Positions 32,110 through 43,889 of a stretch of DNA of 64,000 bases are shown piece by piece. The stretch's first letter is position 1, and every line of letters starts with the position of its first letter. This DNA comes from Harmonia axyridis (Eukaryota > Arthropoda > Insecta > Coleoptera > Coccinellidae): NCBI RefSeq assembly GCF_914767665.1, contig NC_059502.1:28972812-29036811 (forward strand), given 5' to 3'. The translations under genes and the position numbers were made by a program. A model generated the notes under the pieces. The model saw only the letters and a program-made list of their open reading frames with translations. It ran no database searches and was not told where the DNA came from.

Positions 32110-32800
32110 ATCATGAATTTGGACAACTCAAATTCATCAAAACTCAAGATTTTCAAATTAGAACCTATATTTTTTTTTATTTCAGTTGATTCTACGTACG
32201 AAAAGAGTGGAGCCTACTCAAGCAAACCTTATATCTAAAATGAATACTTCAAGAGTTATTGTGTGTCTGTGCTTTTCGTAAAACACAGAAAGAAACTAAA
32301 ATTCGATATTCGGATAACTAAATTTGACATTTCAAGAATTGTAATCAATTATTCGTGAATGAAAATTTTATTGGCTTATGGGTTCTAAACAATGCCAAAG
32401 AAAAATGATAGCGTATTCGACTGACCGCACCAGTGCGAATTAATTCGAATTTTTGTCGAATCACAGCAGTGCTAAAACGCTTTAGCATCGAACGAGAGAT
32501 TTTCAGTTAGATGTGCTATTAGCAGAGCTATCAGTTAAATTTAGTAGTCAAATTTAGTTATCCAAACATCGAATTTTAGTTTATTTCTGTGTTTTCCAGA
32601 AGTCACAGACTACATACAGTTGAAAATTTTCCCCCATTTGAAATTCTTCCTCGATAACTCTTAAAGAATTCATTTTAGGTATAGGGTTTGCTTAAGTAAC
32701 CCTCACTCTTTTTATACGTAGAATCCACTGAAATAAAGAAAAATTAAGGTTCTAATTTGAAAATCTTGAGTTTTGATATATTTGAGTTGTCCAAGTTTAT
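32110..32800. mobile_element. Fold-back structure with about 220-bp inverted arms
   Basis: The left arm (about 32110-32335) and right arm (about 32545-32800) are inverted copies. Shared words include CAAAACTCAAGATTTTCAAA, GAACCT, TTTATTTCAG, GATTCTACGTA, CTCAAGCAAACC-like and ACTAAAATTCGAT. About 210 bp lie between. A single arm recurs at 34970-35040. No coding is seen. Confidence 0.65.
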
Positions 32801-34590
32801 GATCTGATAAATACCCTGTACAATTTTGGTCCAAATCGTGAACAGGTTTATAATACTACTTATTTGCAGAATAGAAAATGGGAAACGTTTTTCGAATAAA
32901 ACTTAATCTGAATCTTGAAATTGAAAATTTTTCCGCTTCTGATGATTTTGATACATTTGAAGATCAAAATTTAATCAAATCACAGTTATTCTATTTCCAT
33001 TTTTATCATGTGAATAACAATTGTTTCGGTACACTGTATAGCTTCTCCATATGCTACATTTTGAATGACTTAAACCTGCAGGTGATGCATCTTACACATT
33101 ATAAATTTTTATAAGAAAACTCTGATGAACTCATTATATTTTTTTCTATCCCATTCAATATTCTATATATTCCATAAAATTGTTATATACCGGGGGAATT
33201 TGTCAAAAATTGATCACAGATGGCTCAACAATTCCTGCTGAATTGATTATTTTCAGTACATGCACTGTCATTGATTATTTGGAAATAGCGACATTATTTG
33301 TTTATGTAGTTTTTGGTTTATAACTTTTTACTTTGAATATCTATCGTATTCTAAAGTTGACCCCCCTTTCCCCACAAGGTAGAAGGTAATGGAAGAGTTT
33401 GTAGCATAAGTGAAATTTCCACTGAAAACCATTAACTTTTATTCTACATATTATTTTATAAGTTGCCCCTTTGTCGAGATTTTCAACTAAATTTAATTCA
33501 ATTTAAAAAATTCACCCGGTGTAGCTGTCAATATCATAATATCTAATGGCGACCTTCACTTCAACTTCCGAACGATGTAGCTCAAATATCGTCAAGTCTC
33601 CCTCTCAGTTTTTGTTGTCTTCATCAGGCTCCTTTTAATAACAATAGAATCGGACTTAAATAACCAGAATCAATTTTTTAAATATTGCGAGGTGTAAGGT
33701 TGTTTGAGCCAGTTTCAGGACAACAAGGCCAACTGGAGGACTCGCATCTTGACTAGTATGGGCGGTCCAGTTTATAAGATCCTGTTGCTTCATTTGAAAA
33801 TTTCAATTACTTGTCGATCTATGAGATCAATGATTCCAGAAGTTCAAGGTAATCTCAAAGCTGAAGAAGTTTCTTTGCCATTGTCTAGTTGGAAAAGTGA
33901 ATTTAAATATATTGTCCTTTTTAAAACAGAATCTTTGCAGAAGAGTTTGGAGTACACAAATATAGGAATTATTTCATCTAAATCCTAATAATTGAATAAA
34001 AGCTCGAAAATTTGAATTAGACAATCATCAAAATGAATGAACTATTGTACAAAGGCAGTTTGCAAAAATGATTTTAATACCAAATTATCCAGTAAGGTCG
34101 ATAATCACAAAACGTGATATAACTGGCTCAGTAGGGTGAATTTTGTCAATAATTTGTACTTTTTCAAGTAGCAGGTACCTACACAAACTTCACGGAAAAA
34201 AAATTTATACGTTTGTATCTATTTCTACGTTATTCAACAATACACTTTTTGTCTTGATTTTTGTACAATGACAATATTATTCCAAACTACTGCAGTATTG
34301 ATGTAGTACATTTTTAAAAATTATGTTTATTTTCAACGAATGAACGTTATAAAATGAACAGTACATATTCTATTCAAATTCAAACTGTTTTTATAGTTAG
34401 TATCATTTTGCATAATAAGTCATCAATTGAAAGTTCATATGGAATTTTCATAGTGTACTGGTAAATAATCAATTTGGCGTGATAAGTTCACAGTCATGAA
34501 AATAAGAAATCAAAAGTTGTTGAAAGTTGCAATAACTTTCGAACCAAGTATTATTCCTGCCAGAATATTTGGGTTCTATTCTAAGAAATA
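32801..34590. other. Intergenic DNA, nothing recognised
   Basis: The frames at 32878-33114 and 33704-33988 show no known domain and no splice, promoter or paralogue support, so I do not call genes. Confidence 0.4.
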
Positions 34591-34591
34591 C

Positions 34592-35045
34592 AGGGTGATC
34601 CACCGCGATGGACTATTAGACGTTTATGGAAAACTATTCCTAATTTTATATGAATATTTGGACGTTGATCAATAATCTTTCTCCCTAAAATATTTTCAAA
34701 GTTCTTCAAATTCCAGTTATACCGGAAAAAGACTACTACTTTCTTTCTTCAAATGGCACACCTAGTATACTATTGAATCATTAGATTTTATGACCATTTC
34801 AGTAATATGCCATAACTTGGGTAAAAATTAGTAAATAGAATTGATGACAACGAGGACTACCTTTTTTTCTTATATTTCTGCAGAAAAAGTTCTTTTCGTG
34901 AAACCAGTCTTGTAAACTGTTTGCGGTTTGGAACAAAAATGTACAGTTCATGAGGAGATCATGAACTGGGACATCTCTTTTTCATCAAAACTCAAGATTT
35001 TCAGATTACAACTCATAACCTTCATTTTTTCAGTCCATCCTTTCA
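34592..35045 (+). repeat. Second copy of the 31.7-32.2 kb repeat, with a TA-CAGGGTG end
   Basis: It begins TACAGGGTGATCCACCGCG, a transposon-like end, and continues into sequence matching 31725-32170. The right end is not recognised. Confidence 0.5.
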
Positions 35046-35640
35046 GCTCAAAAAGACGATTCATGAATTCAAAACCTAAAAATTATGGAAAAATATTTTC
35101 TCAGAAATTTCAATCTCTGATATTGTTTATGATAATTATCATGATTCAATTTGATTTGACATAGTCAGTGGAGTACCCCTAATTACAGGTTATTCAAAAA
35201 ACCCACTGATAAATTAATGACGTGTTCGTAAACAAATTGACAAATTGAATTAACGTGAAATGGATCTGAATAAAAAACTCCCATTCTCAAATCTCAACTT
35301 ATAAAGGCCAAGGTCATAACTATTCTTGGACTGTTTATTTTATGTAGATCAGATTCTGATTATATCATATGAATAATATTATGACAACAATTGTTTTAAG
35401 GTTGTTATACCAGCTGAAGTTGAATCGAAAGTGGATGGTTTTGAAGGGGAAATTCATTAATGTTACAACCTCTTCCATTTCCTTCAAATTCGTGGGAGAA
35501 CTTTGGAATTTGCAATAGGTATATAATCCTGTTTTTCATCGCAGATTGGTATACTACGGCAAAAAATATAAATATTTTATCCACAATCACCTTATAATTG
35601 AAGTTTTATCCACACTTATGAACCGTATAAAGTACCATTT
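35046..35640. other. Intergenic DNA, nothing recognised
   Basis: I see no supported gene or repeat in this stretch. Confidence 0.35.
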
Positions 35641-35642
35641 TA

Positions 35643-35686
35643 TCCACTAGTGGAATAATGAAATTACTTTATTCCACTAGTGGAAT
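35643..35686. repeat. Two palindromes TTCCACTAGTGGAA in a 30-bp direct repeat
   Basis: ATTCCACTAGTGGAAT (35671-35686) is a perfect 16-bp palindrome. A slightly shorter copy (TCCACTAGTGGA) is at 35643-35654, and the spacing is 30 bp with the same GGAATAATGAAA after each. They lie beyond the 3' end of the recombinase fragment. Confidence 0.85.
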
Positions 35687-35749
35687 AATGAAAAATACAA
35701 TCTTGAATAATCACATTTTACTTATTTATTATTAATATTGACATTAACA

Positions 35750-36053
35750 TTTATATTAATAGACATTTCGTTCTTCATTTTATCATAATTCACTTCGTTT
35801 CCATTAATAACAAGCTTGTAGTTGTCATCGAGTACTTCGACCACATGAATGAAATTGCATACTTCTTCAAATTTAAAAAATACGATAGCATGACTTCTTA
35901 AATTATCGCTATTACCCTCCGTTTTTCTTTCCATTCATTCAATTCGGAAAATAATTTTTCATAATATTCCCTGGACTTGGCAGGCAATAATTGGCGTGTT
36001 GCTTCTTCAGCTTCCTCAAGGAATATATCAGGAACAGAATTATTTTCTTGCAT
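35750..36053 (-). pseudogene. Tyrosine recombinase (Crypton-like) N-terminal fragment
   Basis: On the - strand ATG 36053-36051 opens 51 codons ending at TAA (35898-35900); the same frame then continues to a second stop at about 35794. The first part reads PDIFLEEAEEATRQLLPAKS followed by YEKLFSELNEWK; the second has VMLSYFLNLKK and MWSKYSM. This matches the N-terminal SAM-like DNA-binding domain of the tyrosine-recombinase proteins scattered through insect genomes (pattern LLPxKSxxxYExxYxxFxxWK, then LLAYFxEL, then STLWSxYSML). The catalytic R-H-R-Y domain is missing. A remnant, not a gene. Assignment from memory of the family pattern. Confidence 0.6.
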
Positions 36054-36271
36054 TTTTCACCAACTTCGCAAATTTTTAGAAATGGAGTCGATAAACAATC
36101 GAAAATACATAGCAACCATTCAACACCTCCCGATATTTTTGTATGTTATTTCAATGATTTTTGAGGTGACAGCCGCTGTTAGAGCAAAACGTCAAATCAT
36201 TTTGTGATGAAAAATTTCCGCGATTCTGATTCTAAGTGATGTGATTGTGAATAAAACCTTGTATTGCATGC

Positions 36272-36370
36272 GTGTTTTAGATACATTTTATTTGCTTAAG
36301 AAATTTAAACGCTCGAGCTTCGCTCTCGCGTTTAAACATTCTTGCGCAAATAAAAAGGTATCTAAAACAC
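36272..36370. repeat. 99-bp near-perfect hairpin
   Basis: GTGTTTTAGATAC (36272-36284) pairs with GTATCTAAAACAC (36358-36370). Next, TTTTATTTGC pairs with GCAAATAAAA after a one-to-two-base bulge, then a further imperfect stem of about 18 bp with TTTAAACGC on both sides, and a GC-rich apex GAGCTTCGCTC. It lies about 220 bp upstream of the recombinase fragment start. Confidence 0.85.
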
Positions 36371-36399
36371 TTATACAATAAATATTATATAAACTATTA

Positions 36400-37655
36400 T
36401 ATTAACAATTTTTCCCGAAACTTCACAAGATAGCTCTGAAATCAAATTCGAATTTTCGGTTAAAACGACCATGATTCATTCGTTCCACATTCACATAAAA
36501 TTCTGACGTTTCGATGATGTACTGTTATTGGGTATTTTGAATATCGATATTTGTTCTGGCTGTTGTGAATACTTTTCATTGAATTAGATTTTTAAATTAA
36601 TTAACCAGAAACAAGAAGAAGAAAACATTTTGCCAAATGACTAATGACAGTTCATATAGGTACAGAAAACAAAAACGTCAGAACTTCATGTGAATGATTG
36701 GAACAGATAAGTTCCCTACAATCTCGATTAAAATAATTTTTGTTTTTGGATTCAACAAGAATGCTCAGTTTTTGTAGAGCTATACACGAAGCTTGAAATT
36801 TTCATTTTACGTCTAAACATGCAATAACGAACACCACAAAGTTCGGATCTGAACCCACTCTGAAAATTCAAATTTTGTATTCTGACGGTGGGATGGACAG
36901 AATTGAATTTGAGATCAAAGTAATCATCTGTGAGTTAAAAATTCAAAAAAAAATTGTTCATTCTATATAATTCAGTTCTTGAAAGCGAACCTCTTAGCAC
37001 ATATTTATTTTTTTCAGAAACAGGGAATTCACTATATCCTATATCTTGAGCACAACTTTTCTTACCCGTCGTAAATACCAAAGAGGCGGTTCCTTACAGT
37101 ACCAATAATAATAATAATTATCCCTTATTGTATCCAACAGGAATATCTCAATTACAGGGTACCAAGTTCCAGAAAATATTTACCTACATATTGTCATCAT
37201 ACGTGAAACAATCATTGAGCGAAATAAACGAAACAGTAATTCGGCCACATACATGTTGACAATTCCACAAATAACTGAAGAAAAGTATACTTCCAAAACC
37301 TAACCAAACATATCCACACCCAGTCCATCAGCACTTTTACACATACAGTAACATACACTGATAATACTGATAATAATGTTTGCGCAAATTAGTAAGAGGC
37401 GTTGGTAATAATAATAATATTCATTTATTCATCATATAAACATACACGAAACATCAATGCTGATACCAAATAAATACAAGTGTAAATGACAAATTAAACA
37501 TTGACATATTTCACAAACATCGGGATCAATAAAAAAAATATTTCTCTCAAAAATTTCGGTCACCTCATACACGGTGAATAGAAGGGTGACGCCACCCTTA
37601 TGGACAACCTAGGGACACTAAAAGCCTCATTTGACAATAAATGGTGATGTTCAGA
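36400..37655. other. Intergenic DNA with old repeats
   Basis: No gene is supported. Weak similarity to the 25.6-26.0-kb repeat family is visible near 36840-36930. Short (AAT)n runs occur at about 37107 and 37410. Confidence 0.4.
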
Positions 37656-37657
37656 TA

Positions 37658-38437
37658 CAGAGTGAGTCTTTGACTTGTACCTACATATACATATTCCAAC
37701 CGAAAATTCCCGAGGCCATAGGAAACACTTTTTCCTTTTTCAGTTGAAATATACAGGGTGTCCCGTAAAGACCACGTCAAACCGAGGGAGAATGTAGATC
37801 AGAGGATATCCCACTTGCTATGACAAAATTCCCATTATAAAAGTCTTACCGTTTTCGAGATATTTTTTTTTTTGAAAATAATGAATTTTTGCCGCTTTCA
37901 ATAGTTTTGCCCTTACGGTTGGTACAATTTGACATCTTTCTGGTTAATTTTTTCAGTAAAATATTGCTGAAGAATGATTTTAACGTTTACATCAAAAACA
38001 TCCTCCGAAAATTTTAAATCACTATGAAATATACAATTTATTGGTGTAATGTGCAGCAGTAGCTCGGTACATTTTTTCCACTACGATGGGTTAAACTTCA
38101 TAAACAAAATAATCCACTACCAAAATTTCCAATAAAAATATTTCTCATAGCCCCCCTTTAAAATTTTCGGAGGATGTTTTTAATGTATTTGTTAAAATCA
38201 TTCTTCAGCAATATTTTACTGAAAAAATTAACCAGACAGATGTAAAATTGTACCAACCGTAAGGGCAAAACTATTGAAAGGGGCAGAAATTCATTATTCT
38301 CAAAAAAAAAAAATATCTCGAAAACGGTAATGGGAATTTTGTCATAGCAGGTGGGTTATCCTTTGATCTACATTCTCCCTTGGTTTGACATGGTCTTTAC
38401 GGGACACCCTGTATGAAGAAGTCAAAGACTCACCCTG
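37658..38437. mobile_element. MITE with CAGGGTGAGTCTTTGACTT ends, split by a nested insertion
   Basis: The left part (37658-37753) starts CAGAGTGAGTCTTTGACTT and the right part (38412-38437) ends AAGTCAAAGACTCACCCTG. Between them sits the 658-bp derivative 37754-38411. A related, uninterrupted copy is at 49003-49365 and shares the GAGGCCAxxGGAAACAC motif. Confidence 0.7.
37754..38411. mobile_element. Non-autonomous long-TIR Tc1/mariner-type derivative, nested
   Basis: It starts CAGGGTGTCCCGTAAAG and ends CTTTACGGGACACCCTG with TA on both sides. The two arms of about 300 bp match the terminal repeats of the 3398-5651 element, joined almost directly with no coding. It is the best-preserved short derivative in the window and lies inside another MITE. 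Confidence 0.85.
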
Positions 38438-38741
38438 AATATTATTCATTATACAATTATAGAATGTGTGTGCGAGGTATAATTTCTTCAAAATTTTCGG
38501 GTAATGCCATCTAACGAAATTGAGGTTTTAGGGTGAAGGTCTAACAACCATTGGAGATTTTTGTCTCAATATTTTAAAAATACCCTTCCGATCATTCCCA
38601 TTTGTTGCAAAATGTTGAAGGAATATTCATGAGAATTTTGATGGCAATCGCTAAAATTACGAAATTCATTTATTTTTTTCTTTATTTTTGTAAAATCACT
38701 ATAATCTCACAATCTACCTATTCACCCTTATCCATTAAGTT

Positions 38742-38759
38742 ATTATATATATATATAAT
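38742..38759. repeat. (TA)n microsatellite at a LINE 3' end
   Basis: A short TATATA run lies just beyond the stop of the LINE fragment on the - strand. RTE-type LINEs often end in such simple repeats. Confidence 0.6.
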
Positions 38760-38764
38760 CGGTT

Positions 38765-39133
38765 TTAAAACGTCCGGCGACGTTGTCCGATGCCTAACTT
38801 CCACTCGTTCCTATCGTTCCATTGGTCCTCTCTTAGATTCCTATCACTCATAGCCTTGGTTATTCCTTCCTTCCATGATTTCTTGGGTCTTCCTCGCTTC
38901 CTGCGGTTTGGTGGTATCCAGTGCATGGTCATCCTTGGCAGTCTGTCCACATTCATCCTCTGTACATGTCCATACCACACTAGCTGTTTTCTTTCAATAT
39001 CTGTTGCTAATGATCCATCCACTCCCATACGCCGCCTGATGTCTTCGTTTCTGACCCTATCTCTTCGGGATACTCTTACAGATCGTCTAAAAACATCCAT
39101 CTCAGTCGCTTCGAGCTTCCTCCTGTTATTTTC
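38765..39133 (-). pseudogene. LINE ORF C-terminal fragment (RTE-like endonuclease-reverse transcriptase)
   Basis: On the - strand the frame is open from about 39133 to TAA at 38765-38767. It contains RKLEATEMDVFRRS, RRDRVRNEDIRRRMGV, LVWYGHVQRMNVDRLPR and RRKRGRPKKSW. This is the characteristic tail after the RT domain in insect endonuclease-reverse transcriptase elements (LxWxGHVxRMxxxRLPK, RRxRGRPxxxW). The RT and endonuclease are absent, so it is a 5'-truncated insertion of under 400 bp. A repeat of TTAATTTCCGTTAATTAAG abuts its 5' side. Confidence 0.85.
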
Positions 39134-39185
39134 CGTTAATTAAGTTATTAATTTCCGTTAATTAAGTTAAGTTAATTAAGTTATT
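39126..39185. repeat. TTCCGTTAATTAAGTTA direct repeats
   Basis: The motif TTTCCGTTAATTAAGTTA occurs twice, with further TTAATTAAGTTA copies, at the 5' edge of the LINE fragment. It may be a target-site duplication expanded during insertion. Confidence 0.6.
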
Positions 39186-39189
39186 ATAA

Positions 39190-40430
39190 AGATATTAATA
39201 TTTTAATATAATTTTTCTAATCTGATATCCCTCTGAATTGAATATCACTTTCGGAAAACGTATTGACTTGTTTCGATTGTTTATGATATGTGTTGAAGAA
39301 ATGCCAAAATTTCAGAAGGTACAAGATCAATGCAACTCTCCACGTCAATACTCTTCTCATTTTTAATTACCGAGCACAACGCTCTATTCTCTATTTCGTC
39401 ATGATGATTGTAATTTTTGAAATTTCAGTCGGAAAGGGTCTCAAACGGTAAGATTCTTCCCTCCATTTTTAAGCGCTTGTTTGCCAAGCACAAGGCTCTA
39501 TCATTTCGGCATGAAGTATGTATTTTTGAATTTTCAGCCGGAATCACCTATAACAAATCTCTGATCATATTCAATTCAATGTTTGACCGGTAATCATTGA
39601 ATTGGGGTGTGGTTATTTTGAAACACAAATTCTAATTTTATGAATAGGTGTTTATTGATGCACAGATCACATACAAGTTGCACCAGCCTGACGCTTCTAT
39701 ATATGGATAGAATTGAGTAGAGAGTATTAATTGGGTTTGTTTCGTTAGACTGTGGGTGGATGACTCGAGATTACGGTAGAAACTGTCTCTCGCATGGGGT
39801 GTTTGTTGCTTGGGGTCGAACCTTCTCAAGTGGTACTTCAGCGATATATTCGATGCGATGTTGCCAATCACACAGTACCGAACAATGATAAACACAATAA
39901 CTGCCGAACAGTAGAACTTGAAAACGAGAAAGATTCAGCGCAGATTTGGGTCTTCAATGGCGCGGCTAGTTGATTGCTAAATGATTTCGAAGCTAGGGAA
40001 TCAATTAAGATGAAATTAATGCAAACAACAATTTCAAGCTCTAGTCGCATTATGATCCAGAAGTAATTCAAGCCGAATATCATGAAAAGACTCAATTTTT
40101 CAATGATAACAAACTGACTCAGTTGTGATTTTGAAAGAAGATATAAAATAACAATTTCAACATTCGTTCTGAATTTGTGTTGATTGCGATGTGAGAACAA
40201 TAGAAAATTTAAGTAGATTATTGCAGTTTGATAACATGAATTATTAAAAAAGTTCAAAATTTCAAGTTAAAATACTTTGAAATAAAAAGAAATTATATTT
40301 TGAAATGCTGAAATTTCCAAACTTCATCATTCAGTGTTGAAGTAAACATTTGTTTCTTCGATATTATCGAATTGTTTCTTCAACCGAAAGAGGGTGGGAT
40401 ATCCTATATATAAAAAAAAAATATTTGTTT
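39190..40430. other. Intergenic DNA, nothing recognised
   Basis: The frame at 39868-40257 (- strand, 129 codons) is Phe/Ile/Leu-rich with no recognisable domain, paralogue or splice context. I do not call it a gene. Confidence 0.4.
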
Positions 40431-40520
40431 ATGAATTTATTCCGCAAAAAGGAAATTTACATAGAAGGAAACATAATTTTTTGAAACTCAAGTCTTATCC
40501 GTAACAATTCAATTAGACAT

Positions 40521-41127
40521 TCAAACAATCACAGCACCAGGTTGAACAGCTCCATAAACGCTTGGGTAGACACCAGAGTAAGCTGAGTAAGGCAAAGCAG
40601 AATAAGGAGAGTAGGCCAATGGTGCTGAGTATGCGCTGTAACCGGTGGCGGCTGGAACAATAAATTGGGGCCTTGGTTCTGGGGCAGCGAATGCTACTGC
40701 GAAGAGAGCGAAGGCAAGGAGGATGATCTGAAAAAAATTTAATGAAAATATTATCATTTTGAATTCTTTCACGTTTTTCTCAAAGAAAATATAAATGAGT
40801 GTAATAATACCTCGATGTTTTCGACGAATTCAATTGAATTATTCGAAAAAACCAAAGCTGTATAATTTATGAAACTTTGAACACGATTTTTTTCATGTGG
40901 ATAGATTTGGGTAATTATTATACTCAAAGAATTCATTGAATCGAAAAAAATACCTCAGAAGCTGACTATTCATTATTCTTGATAACAAATTTATTTTTTA
41001 TGTTATAGGAAGCAAGAGTGTTCACGAAACCGCTAAAATTTCCGACAAAGTGTGTCGAGAACTCACCAATTAATGAATAAAAAAATAAGTTATAAAAATC
41101 AGAAATTGTACTCACTTTAGCGAACAT
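40521..41127 (-). CDS. Gene 5: small secreted Ala/Tyr/Pro-rich protein, subfamily B
   Basis: - strand. Exon 1 41127-41116 (MFAK), intron 41115-40728 (388 bp, GTGAGT to TTTTTCAG), exon 2 40727-40521. The product has 72 residues: a signal peptide ending AFAA, the PEPRPQFIVPAA block that marks subfamily B, then YSAYSAPLAYSPYSALPYS, VYPSVYGA and the C-terminus QPGAVIV. There is no cysteine. Downstream, AATAAA is at 40441-40436, in a 3' UTR segment conserved in genes 6, 7 and 10. ATGs upstream in frame of exon 2 belong to the intron. Secreted structural or cuticle-type (or neuropeptide-like-3/4-type) role inferred. Confidence 0.88.
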
Positions 41128-41161
41128 TTTGCTTGTGGATTGTATTTGATCTCTTTGTATC

Positions 41162-41199
41162 AAATGATGCTTCTGAACAGAGATTCCCTGACTTATATA
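41162..41199 (-). promoter_or_regulatory. Core promoter of gene 5
   Basis: - strand TATATAAG (41199-41192) with a TCATTT initiator (41167-41162), 34 bp to its A. The initiator and the following ATACAAAG-like leader are shared with the other subfamily B genes. Confidence 0.65.
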
Positions 41200-41229
41200 C
41201 AGAATTCAGTTTCCCGCTTCAACAATCAA

Positions 41230-43210
41230 TTTGTGAATTTACATTTCAGGCAACGCCCAAGTCATTTTAAAGTTCATCATGCTATTTTTTCCATTCAGTA
41301 ATAATTCCGGTTTATTAGGATCACCTTTGTCTGAAATTCATTCGATTATGCTGATAATAGTTGTAACATGAGACCATAAATAAACTCACAGCTGGATTTC
41401 GGATATATTCCGGAAAAGTAAAAAATTTCTTTGTTTTCCTATGATTATATCTCCATTCGGAGGTTATCTTTGTACAAATTTAACTATTCGAATTTTATTA
41501 ACTTTTCCCTAATTGACGAAGTAAGAATATGACAATATTCACTTTGCATAATTAAAATTGATTAATTAATCAGTAATGAAAATTATTCCTAAACATAAAG
41601 GAGCTGCCCCAAAAACGAAATAAAAGTCGGCAAAGTTTTAGCGTTAATAACTCGAAAAAAGTACTGTGAAGGGGCTTACGCGTCATCTGAGATATTAATG
41701 AGTAAAATGTACAATGCAGCACCTTTGATGGTTTTTGTTAAACAACTTCCTGTTGTTTCTGACTGAAATACATTCTCATTGGGTACTTCGAACTTCAAGA
41801 CATGACATTTTTGTTGATCAAGCTTGAAATGCCGCCCCTGAATTTTGGCGGCCTGCTTACCCCCTAGCAAATGCAGTAAGAAATTAACAAAAAGATCTCA
41901 TATTATACAGAAGACTGCAAGAAGAACAAGTTTCTTTCACGTAACTTCAACCACCTAACGATATTTTCATATTGTGTTATTGAATATGTCAAAACTACTT
42001 GTTTATTTTTGAGACCTATTTTATGGCCTTTCCGCTTTTTAAAGGAATTTTCACAGGCAAAGAACAAGATACTTATAGATATAGTGCTTTTTATTATTTA
42101 TCAGGAAATACAAGATCTAAAATTTGCATTCTTTTTGGAAAATATTTACTCTACATTTGTACGAATTTCACAAGATGAAAAATTAAAAAAACTTTCACAT
42201 TAAGATAATGACTTTAAGGCGAATGTCAACTCTCATAAAAATATCTATGAAGTTGTGTGAGATTATTTGAAATGATTTTTTCTTCAATCTTTTAATCCCT
42301 GTATATAAAAAGTTGAGGGGCTTAGAACATAGGTTTATAAAAACCTTTCTTCTCAAAATCACCTGGGGATTCGCACCCTCAATCTGAAATCTCATTCTGT
42401 ATATTCATGTATATTATTATTATATATATATTTGATCTTATTTTGCAACACACTTTACATTAGACTATTAGAGATAGATCAAACGGGAATCTTATTAGCA
42501 CAATATATCCACGTAATTCTGCAATTTTCAGCTAGCCTCTGATATAAACCTAATTTCGGTCTACAGCAAACTATCTGAAGCTCAGAGTTTGCGAGAGTTG
42601 AAAGAAACGATTCAATCATTTTGCTATACATTGAAGCAAAAATACTTTCAATTTTAGTTCATTTAAACCATGGCTGAAAAAATTTTTCCCCATAGATCTT
42701 ACAGGTTGTGAAAGTTTCATTGACAATTTCTTGATATTTTCATAATCAACACATACATTTGAATAAATTTTACAGTATTTGAGGGTTCACAGTATATCAA
42801 TAAAAAAATAGTAAAAATGGTTGCTTTACTTCGATCACTTATATAAGAGGTAAGTGCTATGCTATATCAGTAATGATCGGAGTGGTTTGCTGATGTCTCT
42901 TTCTCTTTTTCAATATTTTTGCATTTATCTGCTCCATAGAAAAAATTGAGAATAACTTAGCGTGGAAAGCTTTCAAGATATCGTCATTCATTTATTTTCT
43001 TAGAAGACCACATAACACTGCATCAAAAAGATATTATTTCATCAATCCACTAAATTCATATAATATGCAGGATGTCCGGGAAAATGTGGAAAATCTCTCG
43101 GATTCAAATAAAACATAAAAAATAAGATGACAAGTACCTATCATTTTTTTTCCTAGCGGCCCTCCCTACGCAGATACGTCCTCCTAAATGACGTCACTGG
43201 AAATCCATTT
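41230..43210. other. Intergenic DNA, nothing recognised
   Basis: No gene is supported. A transposon-end-like GCAGGATGTCCGGG lies near 43067. The 60- to 70-codon frames here look random. Confidence 0.4.
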
Positions 43211-43213
43211 TAG

Positions 43214-43795
43214 TGGGATAAAATTCAAACTACTTAATATAATTTAAAGAAAATTTGATATGATAAACAGTAGCAAGGACCTCTCAAAATACTGCCCTTA
43301 AATTTAAATCAGCTCTTTTAGTTTACCAGGGGCGGACTAGGTTGTTCACGTGCCTTTCTGTGCCAAAACTGCATAGTTAAGAAACTTTGTAATTTTGTCG
43401 GATTCAATAACATTAGAACTTTCTTGTTTCTTGAATGACTTTTGTATCACACTTTGTTGCAGACAAAAAAAATTAGAATTCATGGTTTTTTTCAACAGGA
43501 ATAGAAAAATTAATTCCTTTGTTATTTTGTTTTTCGAGAACGGTTCATTTTATCGACGATAAACAAGAGCTCCTTTTCTTAAGGTTAATACTCAAGCTTT
43601 TCAAATTTGTTTTTTTTTCTACTCCTTATCATACAGGGTATTGAAAATGTAAGCATTAAAATGTACAACCTAGTCCGCCCCTGGTAAAATAAAAGAGCTA
43701 ATTTAAATTTAAGGCAATATTTTAAGAGGTCTTTACTACTGTTCATCATACAAATTTTCTTTAAATTATATTAAGTAGTTTGAAATTTATTCCAC
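43214..43795. mobile_element. Fold-back MITE with 131-bp terminal inverted repeats
   Basis: The left arm 43214-43345 and right arm 43665-43795 are inverted copies. Shared words include GTGGAATAAATTTCAAACTAC-like, CTTAATATAATTTAAAGAAA, GACCTCTTAAAATA-like, TTTAAATTTAA and CCAGGGGCGGACTAGGTTGT. The core of about 320 bp has no coding. No target duplication could be read. Confidence 0.75.
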
Positions 43796-43889
43796 GAAAA
43801 TGTCAAAAAAGTTCATTTCTGAGCGTTGTTAATTGGTTTCCCAAACTTGCGATATTCTTCACGAATCCACGATGCATTTTTTAATGAAT

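Noticed and set aside
33704..33988. A 94-codon + strand frame.
   Set aside because: Starts at a non-ATG codon, with no family match or flanking signals.
39868..40257. A 129-codon - strand frame.
   Set aside because: Hydrophobic AT-driven composition, no known domain, no paralogue, promoter or splice context.
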